Assembly (NCBI RefSeq): GCF_947507565.1
Contig: NC_089191.1
Coordinates: 1,054,001 to 1,118,000, forward strand
Origin: Oscarella lobularis
Taxonomy: Eukaryota > Porifera > Homoscleromorpha > Homosclerophorida > Oscarellidae
Length of the DNA stretch: 64,000 nt
Direction of reading: 5' to 3'
Numbering within the stretch: the stretch's first letter is position 1; every line of letters starts with the position of its first letter. A program made the position numbers and the translations under genes. The notes under the pieces were generated by a model. It was not told the origin of the DNA and did no database searches. It saw only the letters and a program-made list of their open reading frames with translations. Below are positions 35,201 through 47,900 of the stretch, in pieces.

Positions 35201-38200
35201 GGCGACGCCGACGTCGTCGTTAACAAGTCGTACACTTCCTTCGGCAACTCGTCCAGCGGAGCCAGCCGTGGGCCGCCTGGGCGCCGGGCTGCTGGGCAAC
35301 ATGAATACGTTGCCGTTACGTGTGCCCTGAACGAGCAGACGACCCTCGACCAGTATTCCTGTATTAGATACGAAAAAAAGTTCGACACCAGCTTCGATAG
35401 TGAGGGTTACTCCGGGCAGGACGGAGATATCTCGAACGACCGTGTATCTATAGGCTGACTGAGTAGTAGGTATGGTCGTGTCGTTATACACGCGACCTCC
35501 CAGTCGGAAATCGGCTCTGAAGATGGAGTTTCGTCTCGGCGCGTTCGACGACACGGGCGGTCCCGATGCCGATGTTAGATACGGAAAATATTCGGCGTTT
35601 CCAAGACGCGAGCAGTAGCCGAAGTCGGCGATGCGATCGCGTATGACGTCTTCGTCTGTCGTGCCCCAATAGTTGTTCGCCACCGAAACGGTAACGTCTT
35701 TCGAATTTTGAGCAGGAATGTCAACGGTCAATTCGAACGGCGAGTCGGGATTTTCAAAGTGGTTGTCTGTCAACGCGAAGCCCCTTGGCGCCGATATGAC
35801 TACGATTCCAGGATCACCGTCATCAACGGCGAATTCCTCGGTCGAGTAGACCGTGTTGTTGATAAATCGATTCTTGGTGACTGTGAAAGGCGATGCTGTG
35901 AAGGGATGATGGGCAAATTTCACGACGTATTTTCCGGCGTTTTGGTGAAAGAGATTGTCTCGTACGACGACGTAGTGTGCCGTGCCTCGCAGCAACAACG
36001 ATCCGCCCGTGCTGCCACGGTGGCCCGTGAAAGTGTTGCTGAAAATTGCCAAGCGAAGGCTCAGTAACGTGTCCATGTAAGCGCCGTAGCGCGTCTGGTT
36101 GCGGAACTCGTTTCCGAAAACGTGAAATTGGCAAATGTGCAAGCCATTTTGAGAGGATGTCCAGTGCATGCCGTCTTGATTGGAATCAAAAATGTTGTTT
36201 GAGATGGTCCACAATATAACCGGTTGAGGTTTGAATTGGGAAAAGCTTAACCTCTGATTGATTTCTAAAGCGGCCGCTCCGTTGCGATCGAACAGATTCG
36301 ACGTAATTGTGCCGGCATCAGGACTTTCGCTGAGATCGATGTAAATTTTAATTCCATTACCAGTGCAATTCGTTATTTTGTTGTTATCGATAATCAACTC
36401 GCCTGCGTCTTTACCGACGAACATTCCGTCGCCTTGTACGTACTCAACAGCGCTGTTTCGAAGCGTGCAGTTCGCCGTGCTCGTGTCAATGGAAATTCCA
36501 CCTGACGACATATTTTTGATTTTCACGTCGCTGATCAACAGTTCTGAGATGGGCTGCGAAATGTAAATTCCGTAGTCACTAGACATCAAATTGACGTCAA
36601 TTATCTGCGTCAACTGCAGACCTGGTCGAGAGGAAAGAGCCACGGCGTAGAGACCGAAACCAGGAGCGCCTGCTTTGCTACCGGTGCGCAGTTCAACAAA
36701 AACCGAGTTTCCAGACGAGACAATGACGTCTCCAATTGAACTGGCAGCCAGATTGTTGACGGTGTAAAGTACAGGAGAAGCACTGTTAGCACCGTCGCGG
36801 AGCGTTATTGAGTCATCGTCGTAGAGCTCTTCAGAAACAAGCGTGAGAGACAACATCGTGTTGGGAGGTCCTTGAAGCGTCACCGTACAATGAAGACCAG
36901 GACTATGATCATCTTTACTCAAACCAATGTACTTTCCCGTTACCGTGCCAACGCTTAGAGAGGAGGCAATTGAGCAGATCGGTTGATAATTTGTTAGACT
37001 TCGTAAAGAATCGGAATTCTTTGAGAGTTCAAGGGCAACGTCAGAGGAACTGCGCACTGTCGTATCACGAACAGTCAAGTCCCTTGTTCGGGGTCCTTCA
37101 ACGAGGACGCCGTGAAATCCGGTTCCGTCTACGACAACGCCCGCCAGGTCGGTCTTTTCGTGCAGATGAGTCAGCTGAAAAGCGGTCCAAACCGAATTTT
37201 TAATCGTCACGTTAGCGAACGACGGAGAGCGAAGAAGCGCTCGCACCGCCGGAACTCTTTCGCGCCTCCACCGTCCCGCATTTTCGATCACGGTGTGCGT
37301 CAGCCGAGATTCGGGCAAAATGTGATCGTTTGGCCCGGTCGAGATCGTCGACGTGGGAGAAAAACGAATTCCAGCCCACGTGCCGGCACTCGAAGCGGCA
37401 ATCGTCGCGGAACGAGACTGCGGAGCGCCGTCAAGGCAGGCGACGTAGAATATCGTCAAACAACGCGACGACGACGAGTACGTATCCGTGACGAAATCAC
37501 AATCGGCAAGACTGGTCGCATTGATCGGACAGTCGAACTTGGTAATAATAGGCATGCCCCGCTTAGGATGCCAGCTACTGAAGAAGTCGCTTGACCTGTT
37601 GTAGTTGAGATAGTTGCAAGACAGCTCAGCCAACTTGTCCTGAGAAGCGTTGTCAGGCCGCTCGTTCGACAAGAGACAGACGCTGCGCCATTCGCCGCTG
37701 ACGTAGATTTCCAATTTGCCCGCCAAAGCGGAACGGCCGTCGGGGTATTCCTCGTTACCGTAGTCATCGTAGTCGTAATAATCATAGTACTCGTACGCGT
37801 CGTAATCACCGCCGAAAGCGCTCGAGTCGGCAAGACGTGCGCTGAGGTCGGTGACGTTTTGCTGGAGCGGCTGCACGTCGACTCCGCGAATAATCACAGG
37901 GTTACTCGGCGTTCCCATTGTCGTCAGCGCACCTTCGACCAATATACCGGTGCTCTCTTCGACTTCGATTGTGACGCCGGCTTCGATGGTTAAAGTTCCT
38001 TCCGGAAGAATCGTGACGTCTCTCGTCATTCGATACGGCGAACCGGCTGCAGTTAGCGTCGCCGCGTTTCTCAGCTGGCCGCCCACTTCGCCGGATGACG
38101 AAACAAAAAGAGGAAACGTTCGCGGGTGACTCGAGGGAGCGACGTCGGAGCAGCTGGAAGACAGAAGGAAAGGAAAATAGTCCGCTCTGGCTAAGAAATT

Positions 38201-40820
38201 CGAGTCGTCGAAATCGAAAAGTTGATCTTGTATTAATACTTCGTCTGCAGTGCCCCAATAATTTCTCGCAAAGTCGATTTTGTCGAGTGACGACGTTCCT
38301 TCGACTCTCACGCTGACTTCGTACCGAACCAATGGATTTTCGAAAACGTTGCAGTGGAGCTCAACGTCGACAGTTCGTCCGACTTCCACGACACTGTTGG
38401 GCGCACTTCTCAAGCTCGTTTCGCTCGCATTATACACGACGTTGTCTCTCAAGGAATTATTGAGGAAAAAATAAACGCTTCGAACCTCGAATCCGCTTTG
38501 AAAGCCAACTGCAGGAAGAATTTCAACGATCGTTCGTCCCCAGTTTCGAAAGAAAACATTGTCGCTGACTATCACTGCTCCACTTCCGTGATTTTCGTGA
38601 TCGGTTTCTGTGATAAAGACCGGGTGTGCCTCTCCGACATCGATGTCTTGAAATTGATTGCGCGCTATAACAGCTCTCTGACCGTTTCCACTGAAGTACA
38701 TGTAGAAATAAACTCTTCCCTTGCTGTTTTGAAACACGTTGTCAACGATTTCGACGACGTCTGCTTTACCGTTTCGGTAAACTAAGTTCGAGTAAAATGA
38801 ATAGAAACTGCCTATTCGCGACACCGCGTTTCCCGAAACGACGGCTCTGAACGTCTCGGACGGCTTCCATTCGTCTGTTCTGGTTGGATTGTTCTGAAAG
38901 TCGATGCCGCGGAGTATGTGCTTCATCGCCGAATCTGATCGCGAGCCCACAATCGTGTTATTCGCCACGGTTGCGTTTCGAACCGAACGGGCGTCCCAGG
39001 TCAAGCAGTGGCTATAGTCGCTGATGGCCGAATGCGTGATACTTGCAGAGGAAAAATATCCATTGAAATGGAATCCGTGGTTTGGATTATAACTTCGGAG
39101 TCCGTATTGAATCAACGAAGATTGCACATCAAAGTCATAGCCTTGTCCGTCGATGCGAATGCCTCCCAACTCATTGTCGACAGCCGAATGTCGAGCTATT
39201 AGAAGAGATCCGATCATTCCATCAATCTCCAAACCGTGACCCGATTCGGCGCGCACAGTTGAGCTGTCCACGATGTTCACTTGACGCGTTTCCAAGCGAT
39301 GACGAGAGACGTACGCCTTTATATCACCAAGCAATCGGCTGAAGTAAAGAAGGCGCGGGTAGACGACAACGCGATGGTAGTCAGCGGTGATGTCGCCAGG
39401 AATGGCTTGCGGCATCGTTCGCCTCACGGCCTCGTCAATGTAAAAATAGCCGGTATCGGCGTTCAAAATGCGAAAGTTTCCGCCTCCGTTAGAGACTGCG
39501 AATCGATCGAACGAGATCGAGAGACCGTAACCGGGTGTCGTTTCCAGCACACGGAAGTAATCTCTCTTGGCCGCATCCTTGAGTGTAAAATACGCTCCCT
39601 GATCTCCAACAAAGTGCGCAGCGGATAGGGCTCCGCCCGACGACGATGAATCGAAGTCGAACGTCGGAATGCCGGCCGCTGTCGGACGTCCGACGGGAAG
39701 AGCAATGCGAGTCAAATTCATTCCGCCGCGAGTGCAATTCTCGACGCGACATCGCACGCAGTCGAGTCGGCGTGACACACGTCCGGCCACGCCCACGCCC
39801 GTGCAGTTGCCAACGATGACGTCACGAAAATCGACGTCACCGTGAACGTCAAGAAGCCGAATTCCCGTTTCGCGACTGTGCAGAATCGTCACGCTGGTCA
39901 TCCTGGGCAGAGCGCCAGATCCCGTGACGGCGGCAACGTCGGAATCGGCGGTCGATTGGCGAACGTAATCGGGAACGACGCCGGCGTTCATTATGCGAAC
40001 GTTTTCGAGGACGCTCGAGCTCGAGTAGGTCGTCACGCCGTACTGGGACGTCGTCAAGGTGACGCTCGCGCGAGTAAACACGATTCCGCCCCAAAAGCCC
40101 ACGCTTCCGTCGTCGCACACGACTCCAACGTCCTCGGCATGTGTGCACCCGCTGTTGTTCCAACGCTGCGCGTAGCAGTCCAATAGCGAGTTTTCGACGC
40201 CCGCGCAGGCCACGTTCGATAGTCCGACGTCGCCTGAACCCGGCCCAAAGCGTCGCGTGGAGAAATCGTTTCCGACGGGATCGGCGAAGCCGAGATGACG
40301 GCAGACGACGACGGCGTTATCGCGATTCCAAAAATCGTCGCAAACGGTTCCCCATCGGCCGCCGACGGCGTCCTTCACTTCGATTCGGCCCTCGCGCGGC
40401 GTCGAACCGCCGACGAGACGCAACTCGGTCGAACGGACTCCCACGGTTGCTTTGTGACGTAGAAGGATTTCGTCGGCACGCGATGTTGCCACCGCCTTCA
40501 GAGATCCATTGACGACGAGACGAATTCGAGCCTGGAAATTGAGTTCGACGCCGGATTCGATAGTGAGCGTCGCGCCTTGGGCTATGGTCAAATCGTCTGT
40601 GACGGCGAACGGGCTGTCGACGCGGGCCAAAGTGGTGTCGGAAGAGTAGACTCCCCCGATGGGCGTCTCACTACTACTCACTATAAAAAAAGCGCGAGAA
40701 AGATTGTTTTAGGCCCATAAATGCAAGTGGGCTCACTAAGAACGCACCTGCGCGTGAAAGAAGTGCGGCTGAGGCAAAGACGATCAGCGGAAGTGGCCAA
40801 CGCCCGCTCATCAAAATCAT
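23295..40820 (-). CDS. Giant adhesion receptor: 3x(SRCR+beta-helix)-CUB-CTLD-EGF-PSI-VWD-EGF-cadherin-TM
   Basis: Twenty-eight exons stay in one frame for 5,187 residues (first 40748-40820 signal peptide; then 34138-40680, 33118-34074, 32964-33061, 32597-32894, 32373-32548, 32125-32334 ... 26347-27009, 24038-26260, 23748-23978, 23562-23691, 23295-23505). Approximate order: three modules each with TLTIE(S/A)GVEL-type start, SRCR domain (residues ~110-215, ~1010-1105, ~1835-1950), beta-helix repeats and a NYWGT motif; CUB-like segments (~1260-1370, ~2085-2200); C-type lectin (~2525-2650, ending CAVRLPFFCKK); EGF; PSI-like (CHACTRQPGCGWCD); an unassigned ~900-residue region with Cys-rich parts; VWD (GGGDPHLQTLDG ... 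GLCGLMDGDISNDL); about ten EGF repeats; about seven cadherin repeats with DxNDNAP/DRG-like motifs; membrane span (~5080-5105); tail with NPTYDEI and ENEYVDAEE. The first half matches the architecture of Drosophila Bark beetle/Anakonda, a tricellular junction protein; the VWD-EGF-cadherin half does not. One GC-AG intron (32335-32372). Confidence 0.9.
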
Positions 40821-41144
40821 TTCGGAGGGCTCTAAGCAAAAGTCAATAGGGTTAGATGACTTTGCAGAAGTGGCTAATGAGAACGCTATAAGTATAAGAC
40901 TATATAGTATAAGAATAAGATATATCTACGGTACAACACTTGAAGTAGACTAAAGGAACATGCATCCAATTTTAAGGTCAGTCAATTTGCGAGCGTGATT
41001 GGTGCAACATCGTAATTGCACTTACGTGTTAGTCTCTTGTGAAGAACGGCTTTCTGAGACTCGAATGGTGTGCTGAGAAATCCAGTTAGTGACGTAAAAT
41101 GCGATGCGCATGAACGAAATTTTGGGTGTGACAAGGTGGGCGTG
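40821..41144. other. Upstream region of the giant receptor gene
   Basis: AT-rich with repeated ATAAGACTATATAGTATAAG-like sequence near 40890-40915 that could hold a TATA element for the minus-strand giant gene. No gene seen. Confidence 0.4.
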
Positions 41145-41399
41145 CTAGATCACAGATGACCAATTCTCTGAGTTGCGGAAAACCCTGTCTCCGCGGAAGC
41201 GTGCGCACAGAATCGTGTACAGGAACGCAAGTTTCTCGCGGGAGATGCCTTGAACGATGTCTGAAGCACGTGATCCGGAACTCTCCCCCAAGCTCAGAAG
41301 ATTCTTGGAGGGCTGCCGCTCGCCGAGAAAATAGAATTCGAGGTCACGCTGCGTCGGTCTTTTGACTCGTACGATTTTTCTGTCCACCGTCGCGTTCAA
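41145..41399 (-). CDS. Hypothetical small protein, unsupported by homology
   Basis: An ATG-initiated frame of 84 residues (MNATVDRKIVRVKRPTQRDL...) with mixed composition and no recognisable domain, located upstream of the giant receptor gene on the same strand. It has no clear splice sites to a neighbour. It could be a small gene or chance. Confidence 0.2.
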   Translation of the reverse strand: MNATVDRKIVRVKRPTQRDLEFYFLGERQPSKNLLSLGESSGSRASDIVQGISREKLAFLYTILCARFRGDRVFRNSENWSSVI

Positions 41400-41925
41400 A
41401 CGAGTCGGAGCGCTGAAATATGTGGCTTTTGCATCGAAGTGCGAATATTGGGCCGCGAAATCGTTTCAAGCGACGATAAAGCGCTAAATCAATGACGTCG
41501 TGTCCCCAGCTCGAGCAGGCATAGTCTAGATTGCAGACTGGAGTCAGAAACGTTGTGGAGAACCCCAGGGGTTTGTGCGCGAACGCGCGTTAGGTTCACA
41601 CGCTTCCTACATCTCGTCTAGTATCTCCGAAATGAAAGTATGCGTTTGCTAGAGAATGATGCTTTTCACAGCATGTGTAGTTGACGTCCATGACGCGGAG
41701 TGAAAGTTGTCAGTTTCAGACAAGTGCTGAAGTACTTGAAAATCAACTGTTTGACGTTCAACAAAGACAGATTTTATTGAAATGACTTTTCCCTGATAAA
41801 AATGCGTCCGAAATACATACAAAATAAACATTAAAAGAAAATAAGACAGCTAGAAAGACTTAGAGACTTCCTCTCCTTTACCAGATAAATGAAACGTAGC
41901 TTTGAGTAAAATATTGCACCACAAA
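41400..41925. other. Intergenic, no gene seen
   Basis: No coding signals. Contains the 3' flank of the ankyrin-ROC-COR-death gene, whose stop codon is at 41926-41928. Confidence 0.5.
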
Positions 41926-44900
41926 CTATTTAAGTTCAAACGCTTCTTCAATAGCTCGTTTTGAAATTCCTGCTCTATCAAAAGCCGTAAGTAACCTGCC
42001 AACGGTTGGAGGTTCTGCCGCATTCAACTTCCATCCCTCTATGACTTGCTGCAGGCGAGCAACAAGCGATGGCGTTGCCTCCCTTATTTCTTTCAGCTTC
42101 GAAGACCCGAGCCCCAAGTACACGCCAATTGTTTCCCAATGCGCAGATCCCACGCCAGCACACGAAACTAGCAAATCCGTAGTAACTGAGCTTTCAGGAC
42201 TCGGAAAAGACCCTGCAACCAATGTTATATTTGTAACAAATTAATTAAAACTCTGCTAACCTTGTTTGGAATCCTGAATGAAAAATAAAATTAATTAAGT
42301 ACAGAATGACACGAGAAGATTTAATAATTACCTTTTCTTTTGATGCGACCGCACCAAGGGAGCAGCCACTCACGGCTTTCTCCGCTAAGCACATTTGTTC
42401 TGAAAATGCCACAGCACCTAAACTTTAAAGCTTAATTAAAGCGTTTTCTTGCACTTAGCCATCACACCTGCAAGGGTAGCTTCAGTTTCTGTCTAAGAAA
42501 ATAGCACGCAGCATATAAGCTTTTAATTGTTCAGAAATGTATGTATGTTCTTACATCGTCCTCAGGCAATAGGGACAGAAGGTTTGATAAAGTTTCGGTA
42601 CCAATCAAGGCTTTTCGGAAATTTGGAACCGTCGCATCCAAACGTTTGGTCCATTCCAAAAGCAAACAATCGGCTTCAGGTTTTTCTAAATGAGAGGTGA
42701 TAACAAGAGCCGTTGCTTTCTGCACTTCCAGTTTCGTCATCAAAGGAATTAATAACTCGGGTTTTCGATTCAACTCTCTAGTTATAGCAAGTTTAACGTC
42801 TCTTGGCAGTAGAGTATAGTGATCATCGGGAACAATTAATAAATCTCTTAGCAAATCGCTGTATAATTTGCCGTCCAGAACCATTTCAGCTACAGGGGGA
42901 TCTTTTCTTTGAGCTCTTTCAATCTTTTCAACGCTGTATGTTGGCATTGGACCATCCATTTCTTTTAATCTTCCAGACGAAATATAGAATTTATCTGTCG
43001 TGATACCGCAGCTTCGTTCTTTCAAAACTTCTGAAACTTCAACTCGTAAATCCTCCAAAAGTCTCTTGCATTCGCCTTCCGATTGACTGGGTCCACGAAC
43101 AATAATATCAATCGCTGTATCGCGACAACTCAGTTCAATCAGTCCTTCAACAACGCAGGACGATTGACCGGAAACCACCTTAGTTACCTTCAACCCACCT
43201 TTCCATATAATGGGCTCAGAGAATTTTTGTGAAGTAGATCCACGCGTTTGCAGAAGAGGCATGCTTCCAGGAGTAATAATATCGGTTCTTTCTTGACACT
43301 TGCAACGTATGCCTACGTCGACAGTTATAATTAGTCTATCGTCTCGCTTCCATACGTCCTTCAGGCGTTCCTCTTTCAGCAGCGATGGGAAACAAATCAG
43401 TTCCGGTTCATTTTCAACTTCGTAGCAAATTTCTAAATCTTTAAGAAGTGCCAATGCTTCTTGCACTGAAATGACTTTTTGATTGTGCTCTCTATTAAAC
43501 CTTTCCAACACTTTTTCGATGTCGCGCACATTGACCTTTCCGTTTTCAACTCTTTCTAAGTACACAGGAAAGCTCTCAGGAGCAAAGATGGGTCCAATAA
43601 TGCTTTGGCAAAACCAGTAGGGATCAAGTATAACTTGGCCCCTCACTAATATTATCTAAAGAAAACATTGAGATGAGGAAGCTAAAACAAAGCCTCACTT
43701 CTCCTATTCCATTTAGAAAACTAAGGAGTTGTTTCACAAGAGACTCGCTAATGGACTTCTCTAGGGCTTTTTCCGTTAAAGCCCAAAACAAACCAAAAGG
43801 AATGAAATGGCGATTTACTCTTGTCACCTTATTAAGAAAGAAATCGTACTCCAGAATATATACGCTGAACTTTAGCTACAGTATCTACCTGCTCTTCCGT
43901 CAAGTCATAGTCACTGAGTCTCTTGCCACGGAACAAGACTGTCATTATCATCATTCTTGCTTTGTTTCTATACAACAAATTAATTTTCCGCCATAAAGAA
44001 AGAGAAAAACTGCTACTTTAGTTCCGGAACAATCCCAGCAGCGACCAAATCCCTAAAGCCAACGTCCGATTGGCTCAATACTTTGATAAGTTTTGGCAGC
44101 AGATCGTCTACAACGGTTCCGACAACAGCTGGAATTTCTGCAGCTATCTATAAAGCAATCAATTGCGCAAACGTTTAAATTATAAAGCTACTGAGGTATA
44201 TCTGCAATTACTTCAAGACAAGCTTGCTTCTCGTCCCCAATGTAGTCATTTAACTCGGTTGTGACATCACTTCTGCAGTTGTAAAAGAAAGCCTGCCTTG
44301 AAATGTCAAACCAATTATGGTAGAGCGTATCCAAATAGCTAATGAGATCTTGGAGGATCTTCTTTCCGTCCTTTTCTGCGAGTTTGTCGCGCCTGCTTCC
44401 GACAACGGCAACCTTTATTTTCTTTCCAGACCAAATTCCGCTCTTCACAAATGACAGCCAATAGCTGCATGTTTGCCGCAAATCATTTTCAGTTACGTCA
44501 ACAACGAGCAGAAATATGGTCGTTTCTGCTGAAAAAAATAAACTGTGAATTTTATGGAATTCTCTTTGGCCAGCAAAATCGCAAAAAAGTACTTCACCAG
44601 CTCCGTGAACGTTTGACTTCTGAAAATCAACACCTGCAGTTCGAGGTTCCTCAAAACCATCATCTACGGGGCTGCTAGGAAGGCGTTTCTCTGATGAACT
44701 TTCAGAACTTTTTTGCAAAAGCTTCATTAGTGTTGTTTTTCCGGCTTTCACTTTGCCTATTAAACATATTTTAATTCTTTTAGGCTTTGTTACTCCAAAC
44801 TCCTTTTTCAGAGAATTCAAATGGCGCTCAGCCTAAAGAAAATAATTCATGCAAAGATGAGAGTAGGAGTTAAACTTGCCGAAGCCTTTCGCAAAACGTC

Positions 44901-47900
44901 TCTACATTTGCCATTTGCTAATTCATACGGCAGTTTTCCATCCTGAATATTAAAAATGATCTTTCACCATCCGTTCAGGGTAGTCAAAAAATATAACCTT
45001 ATCTGGAACGTTCGGATCGGCTCCATGATCTAAGAAAAACTGCAGAAAATCCAGAACATCCTCATCAAAGTCCGTGGGTAATTGTTGCAGAGCTACAACG
45101 TGGAGAATGTTGCTCTGAAAATTTCAGCATGCAGTCAAACTCGTTAATAACCTCAAAAGTAGTAACGATGCCATACCTTTTTTATAAAATTTTGGGTCGT
45201 AATAGCGCACCCACACTTCACTAATAATTGAGCCAACTGTATAGTCGTTGTATCAGAACGTCCAATTATTGGAGAAGCGAGTGCAATGGCATCGTCCAGG
45301 AGACAAGAAAATGGTGTAGAGTCGTACTAAAAGTACCCTCTCAGCAATTAGCATTCAAATGCTAATAGACATTCAAACCTCAGACTTTACATTGACTTCG
45401 CATTCGTTTTCAATCAAAAGTTTAGCAATTCTTAAATAGCTTTGACGCTCTAGAAAATCTGTAGGATTAAAACAACTAGACAATGTTTAGAGTAATATTA
45501 CTTGCTGCATTCTGAGATCTCGGCATGTAAAGACAAACAAAATGAAGAGCACATTCTCTCCGCTGAAAGCAGCATGTTTTACAAATAGAATATTTCTGCT
45601 TTGTCGCAGAGTGAATCTTGCCTTGCTCAGAACTTTTACGCGACAGCCCCTTTGAATCAAAAGCTTCGCAGTCTCGAAACACCCAGCTTTACAGGCGGCT
45701 AAAAGAGGAGTTAGCCCGTTCTAGACAGAAATTAACATTCCTTTATTTAATTAATTAAAAATAAAAATAAAGGTTCTCCTTTACCTGATCAGTTACTTCC
45801 AAATCAGCACCTTTAGTAATCAAAAAGTTGGCCATTTCCTCAATGTTACTTTTACACGCAAGATGCAAACAGCTTTCACCAGTCTAAATCAAAATAACAT
45901 TCTTACGGTCATCTCAAGTCATAGTAAGCAGTAAATACAAAGGAAATTTAGAAAAGAAAATTACTGTTGCTCTGTATAGAATTTGTTGTCAAGATACATG
46001 CACATACGTATACTGAAGCTCTCAAATTGGTGTACAAGTTGTCGTTTATCTTTGGTTAGAACTATTTTTCCTTTCTTTCCGTTATACATACAAATATCAC
46101 TTCTTGCCTTTGTTAACTCCGTAAGTGAAGACCCTTGCTTGGCCAATTCTTGAACTAAAGATAGAAAACCACCATGACAAGCAGCCGCAATAAGAGAAAC
46201 TCCGTCCTAAAGTAATGTATATACTTTATACAATCTTCGGGCGTTTATATCAGTAGCTAGTACTTTGTTCACTTGATGAATATCAAATACACGCTTTGAA
46301 TCAAGCATGGATTGTACTATTTTTGATTGCCGCTTGTAACAGGCCAAGCTAAAAGCAGTGTTGCCGTCCTGATTAATCAATTAAAAACGTATAGATTAAC
46401 TCTACAATAATTATGAGTCCGTTGCAGTCTACCTTGTCTTTGATATTTATAGAGCAACCACAGTCTAGAAAGAGCTTTGCTAGTAAATGAGATCCTATTT
46501 CTACTGCTATCCGTAAGGGAGTTTTGCCATCCTATATAAAAAAACGACTCTCGAAAGAAGTCAGTAATTGCAGCTCACTCCTGACCTCATTTTCGGCATC
46601 AACTAGAGCTCCGTGATCAAGCAATATAGAAGAGATCTCAAGAGAATTTTCACGAGCTGCCTCGTGAAGTGCTGTATTTCCGTTCTAGAAACCTAGTCCT
46701 ATACACTGCGTGCCCTGGTCTTCTATTGGTGCGCACCAAATCTCGAGCAGCAACAATGCTTCCTTTTCCAATCAAAAACTTGACTGCAGTTATGGATTTA
46801 CAAGCAGCCATAAGAGGTGTTCTCTTATACGGCATCTAAGCAAAATTATGTATACAGCTGAATAGTTAAGGTGGCAAGGGGGGTGTGGCTAATATTATCC
46901 GGGTTGAATCTTTCGAATCCCACGCTACTTTCTAATTTATGCACGCGTCGTCTTCGATGACGCTGAAGTGCGTATCATGATATCAATGATGTAACTAATG
47001 GGTGCCTCGCGAGCGAAGTGCTGCGATTCTCTCAGGAACAACGCGCATCTTTCGGCGACCGTACCGATCTTCGATCGATCTCTTGAGACGGCGGCTTCTC
47101 GCTCGAGGAAGAAAGGAACCCCGAATGTAATCATCGAAGACTTTTCTGTGATCTAGTGATGTAAGTACCCTTCTTCGCGGTCTTACTTTCGATAGAACCG
47201 ACGACATTGTGTTTATCGAGCTACTTTCTAACGGAAACAACGAATTTCGAAGGAGCCAGCGGCAAACATCTAGAGAAATCGATTCACTAGATCACGGGTG
47301 AGTGCGTAAAGACCTCAAATCCGCTCCTTCTCGTTTTCTCTTGAAGTAGAGAACATCGGGAATTTCGCCGTTGAAGTCACGGGATCATACGAAATCGCTA
47401 TCGTGAAAAAACCGTTCGCGAAGGTACGTCTCGAGGTTATCGCTCATTTCTCCCGAAATGCTACCCCAGCGACGATTGTAGTGCCCTCTTGCGGCCCTTT
47501 TGCAGCTGTTTCTCTTGTTAGGAGCCTCGAAGGAACGAAGCTAACGGTTCCATGACGAATTTCAATGAGTGGGCGTGGCAGTGCTAGAGCGTGTCAGCAG
47601 CATATATGTACTTTTTTTCGAGGAATGAACTTCTAAACATAATATTCTTCAGGGTCATACACAAGTTCTCTGACGTCGTAATCGCAAGCCATGCTTTCGC
47701 ATGCCATGCTTTCCACTAACCTAACGGAAGGCGTACGTGATCGTGACGGAAGAACCCTTCGCTCTGCTGGACTGTCGTCAGGTTCGTCCAATGTATTTCC
47801 TTGCTTTCGTTTGGTGGCTTTCTTTTTTTCTCTGCTAGCGCTTGGCCTCTCAGGCTCCTCGTCGACGCCGCCGAACGCTCCAGCTTCATACGTCACTCCC

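Noticed and set aside
34115-40681. Treating the 2,188-codon exon as a complete single-exon gene
   Set aside because: Its apparent start is a GTG at a splice acceptor; a signal-peptide exon joins upstream and phase continues into 27 further exons.
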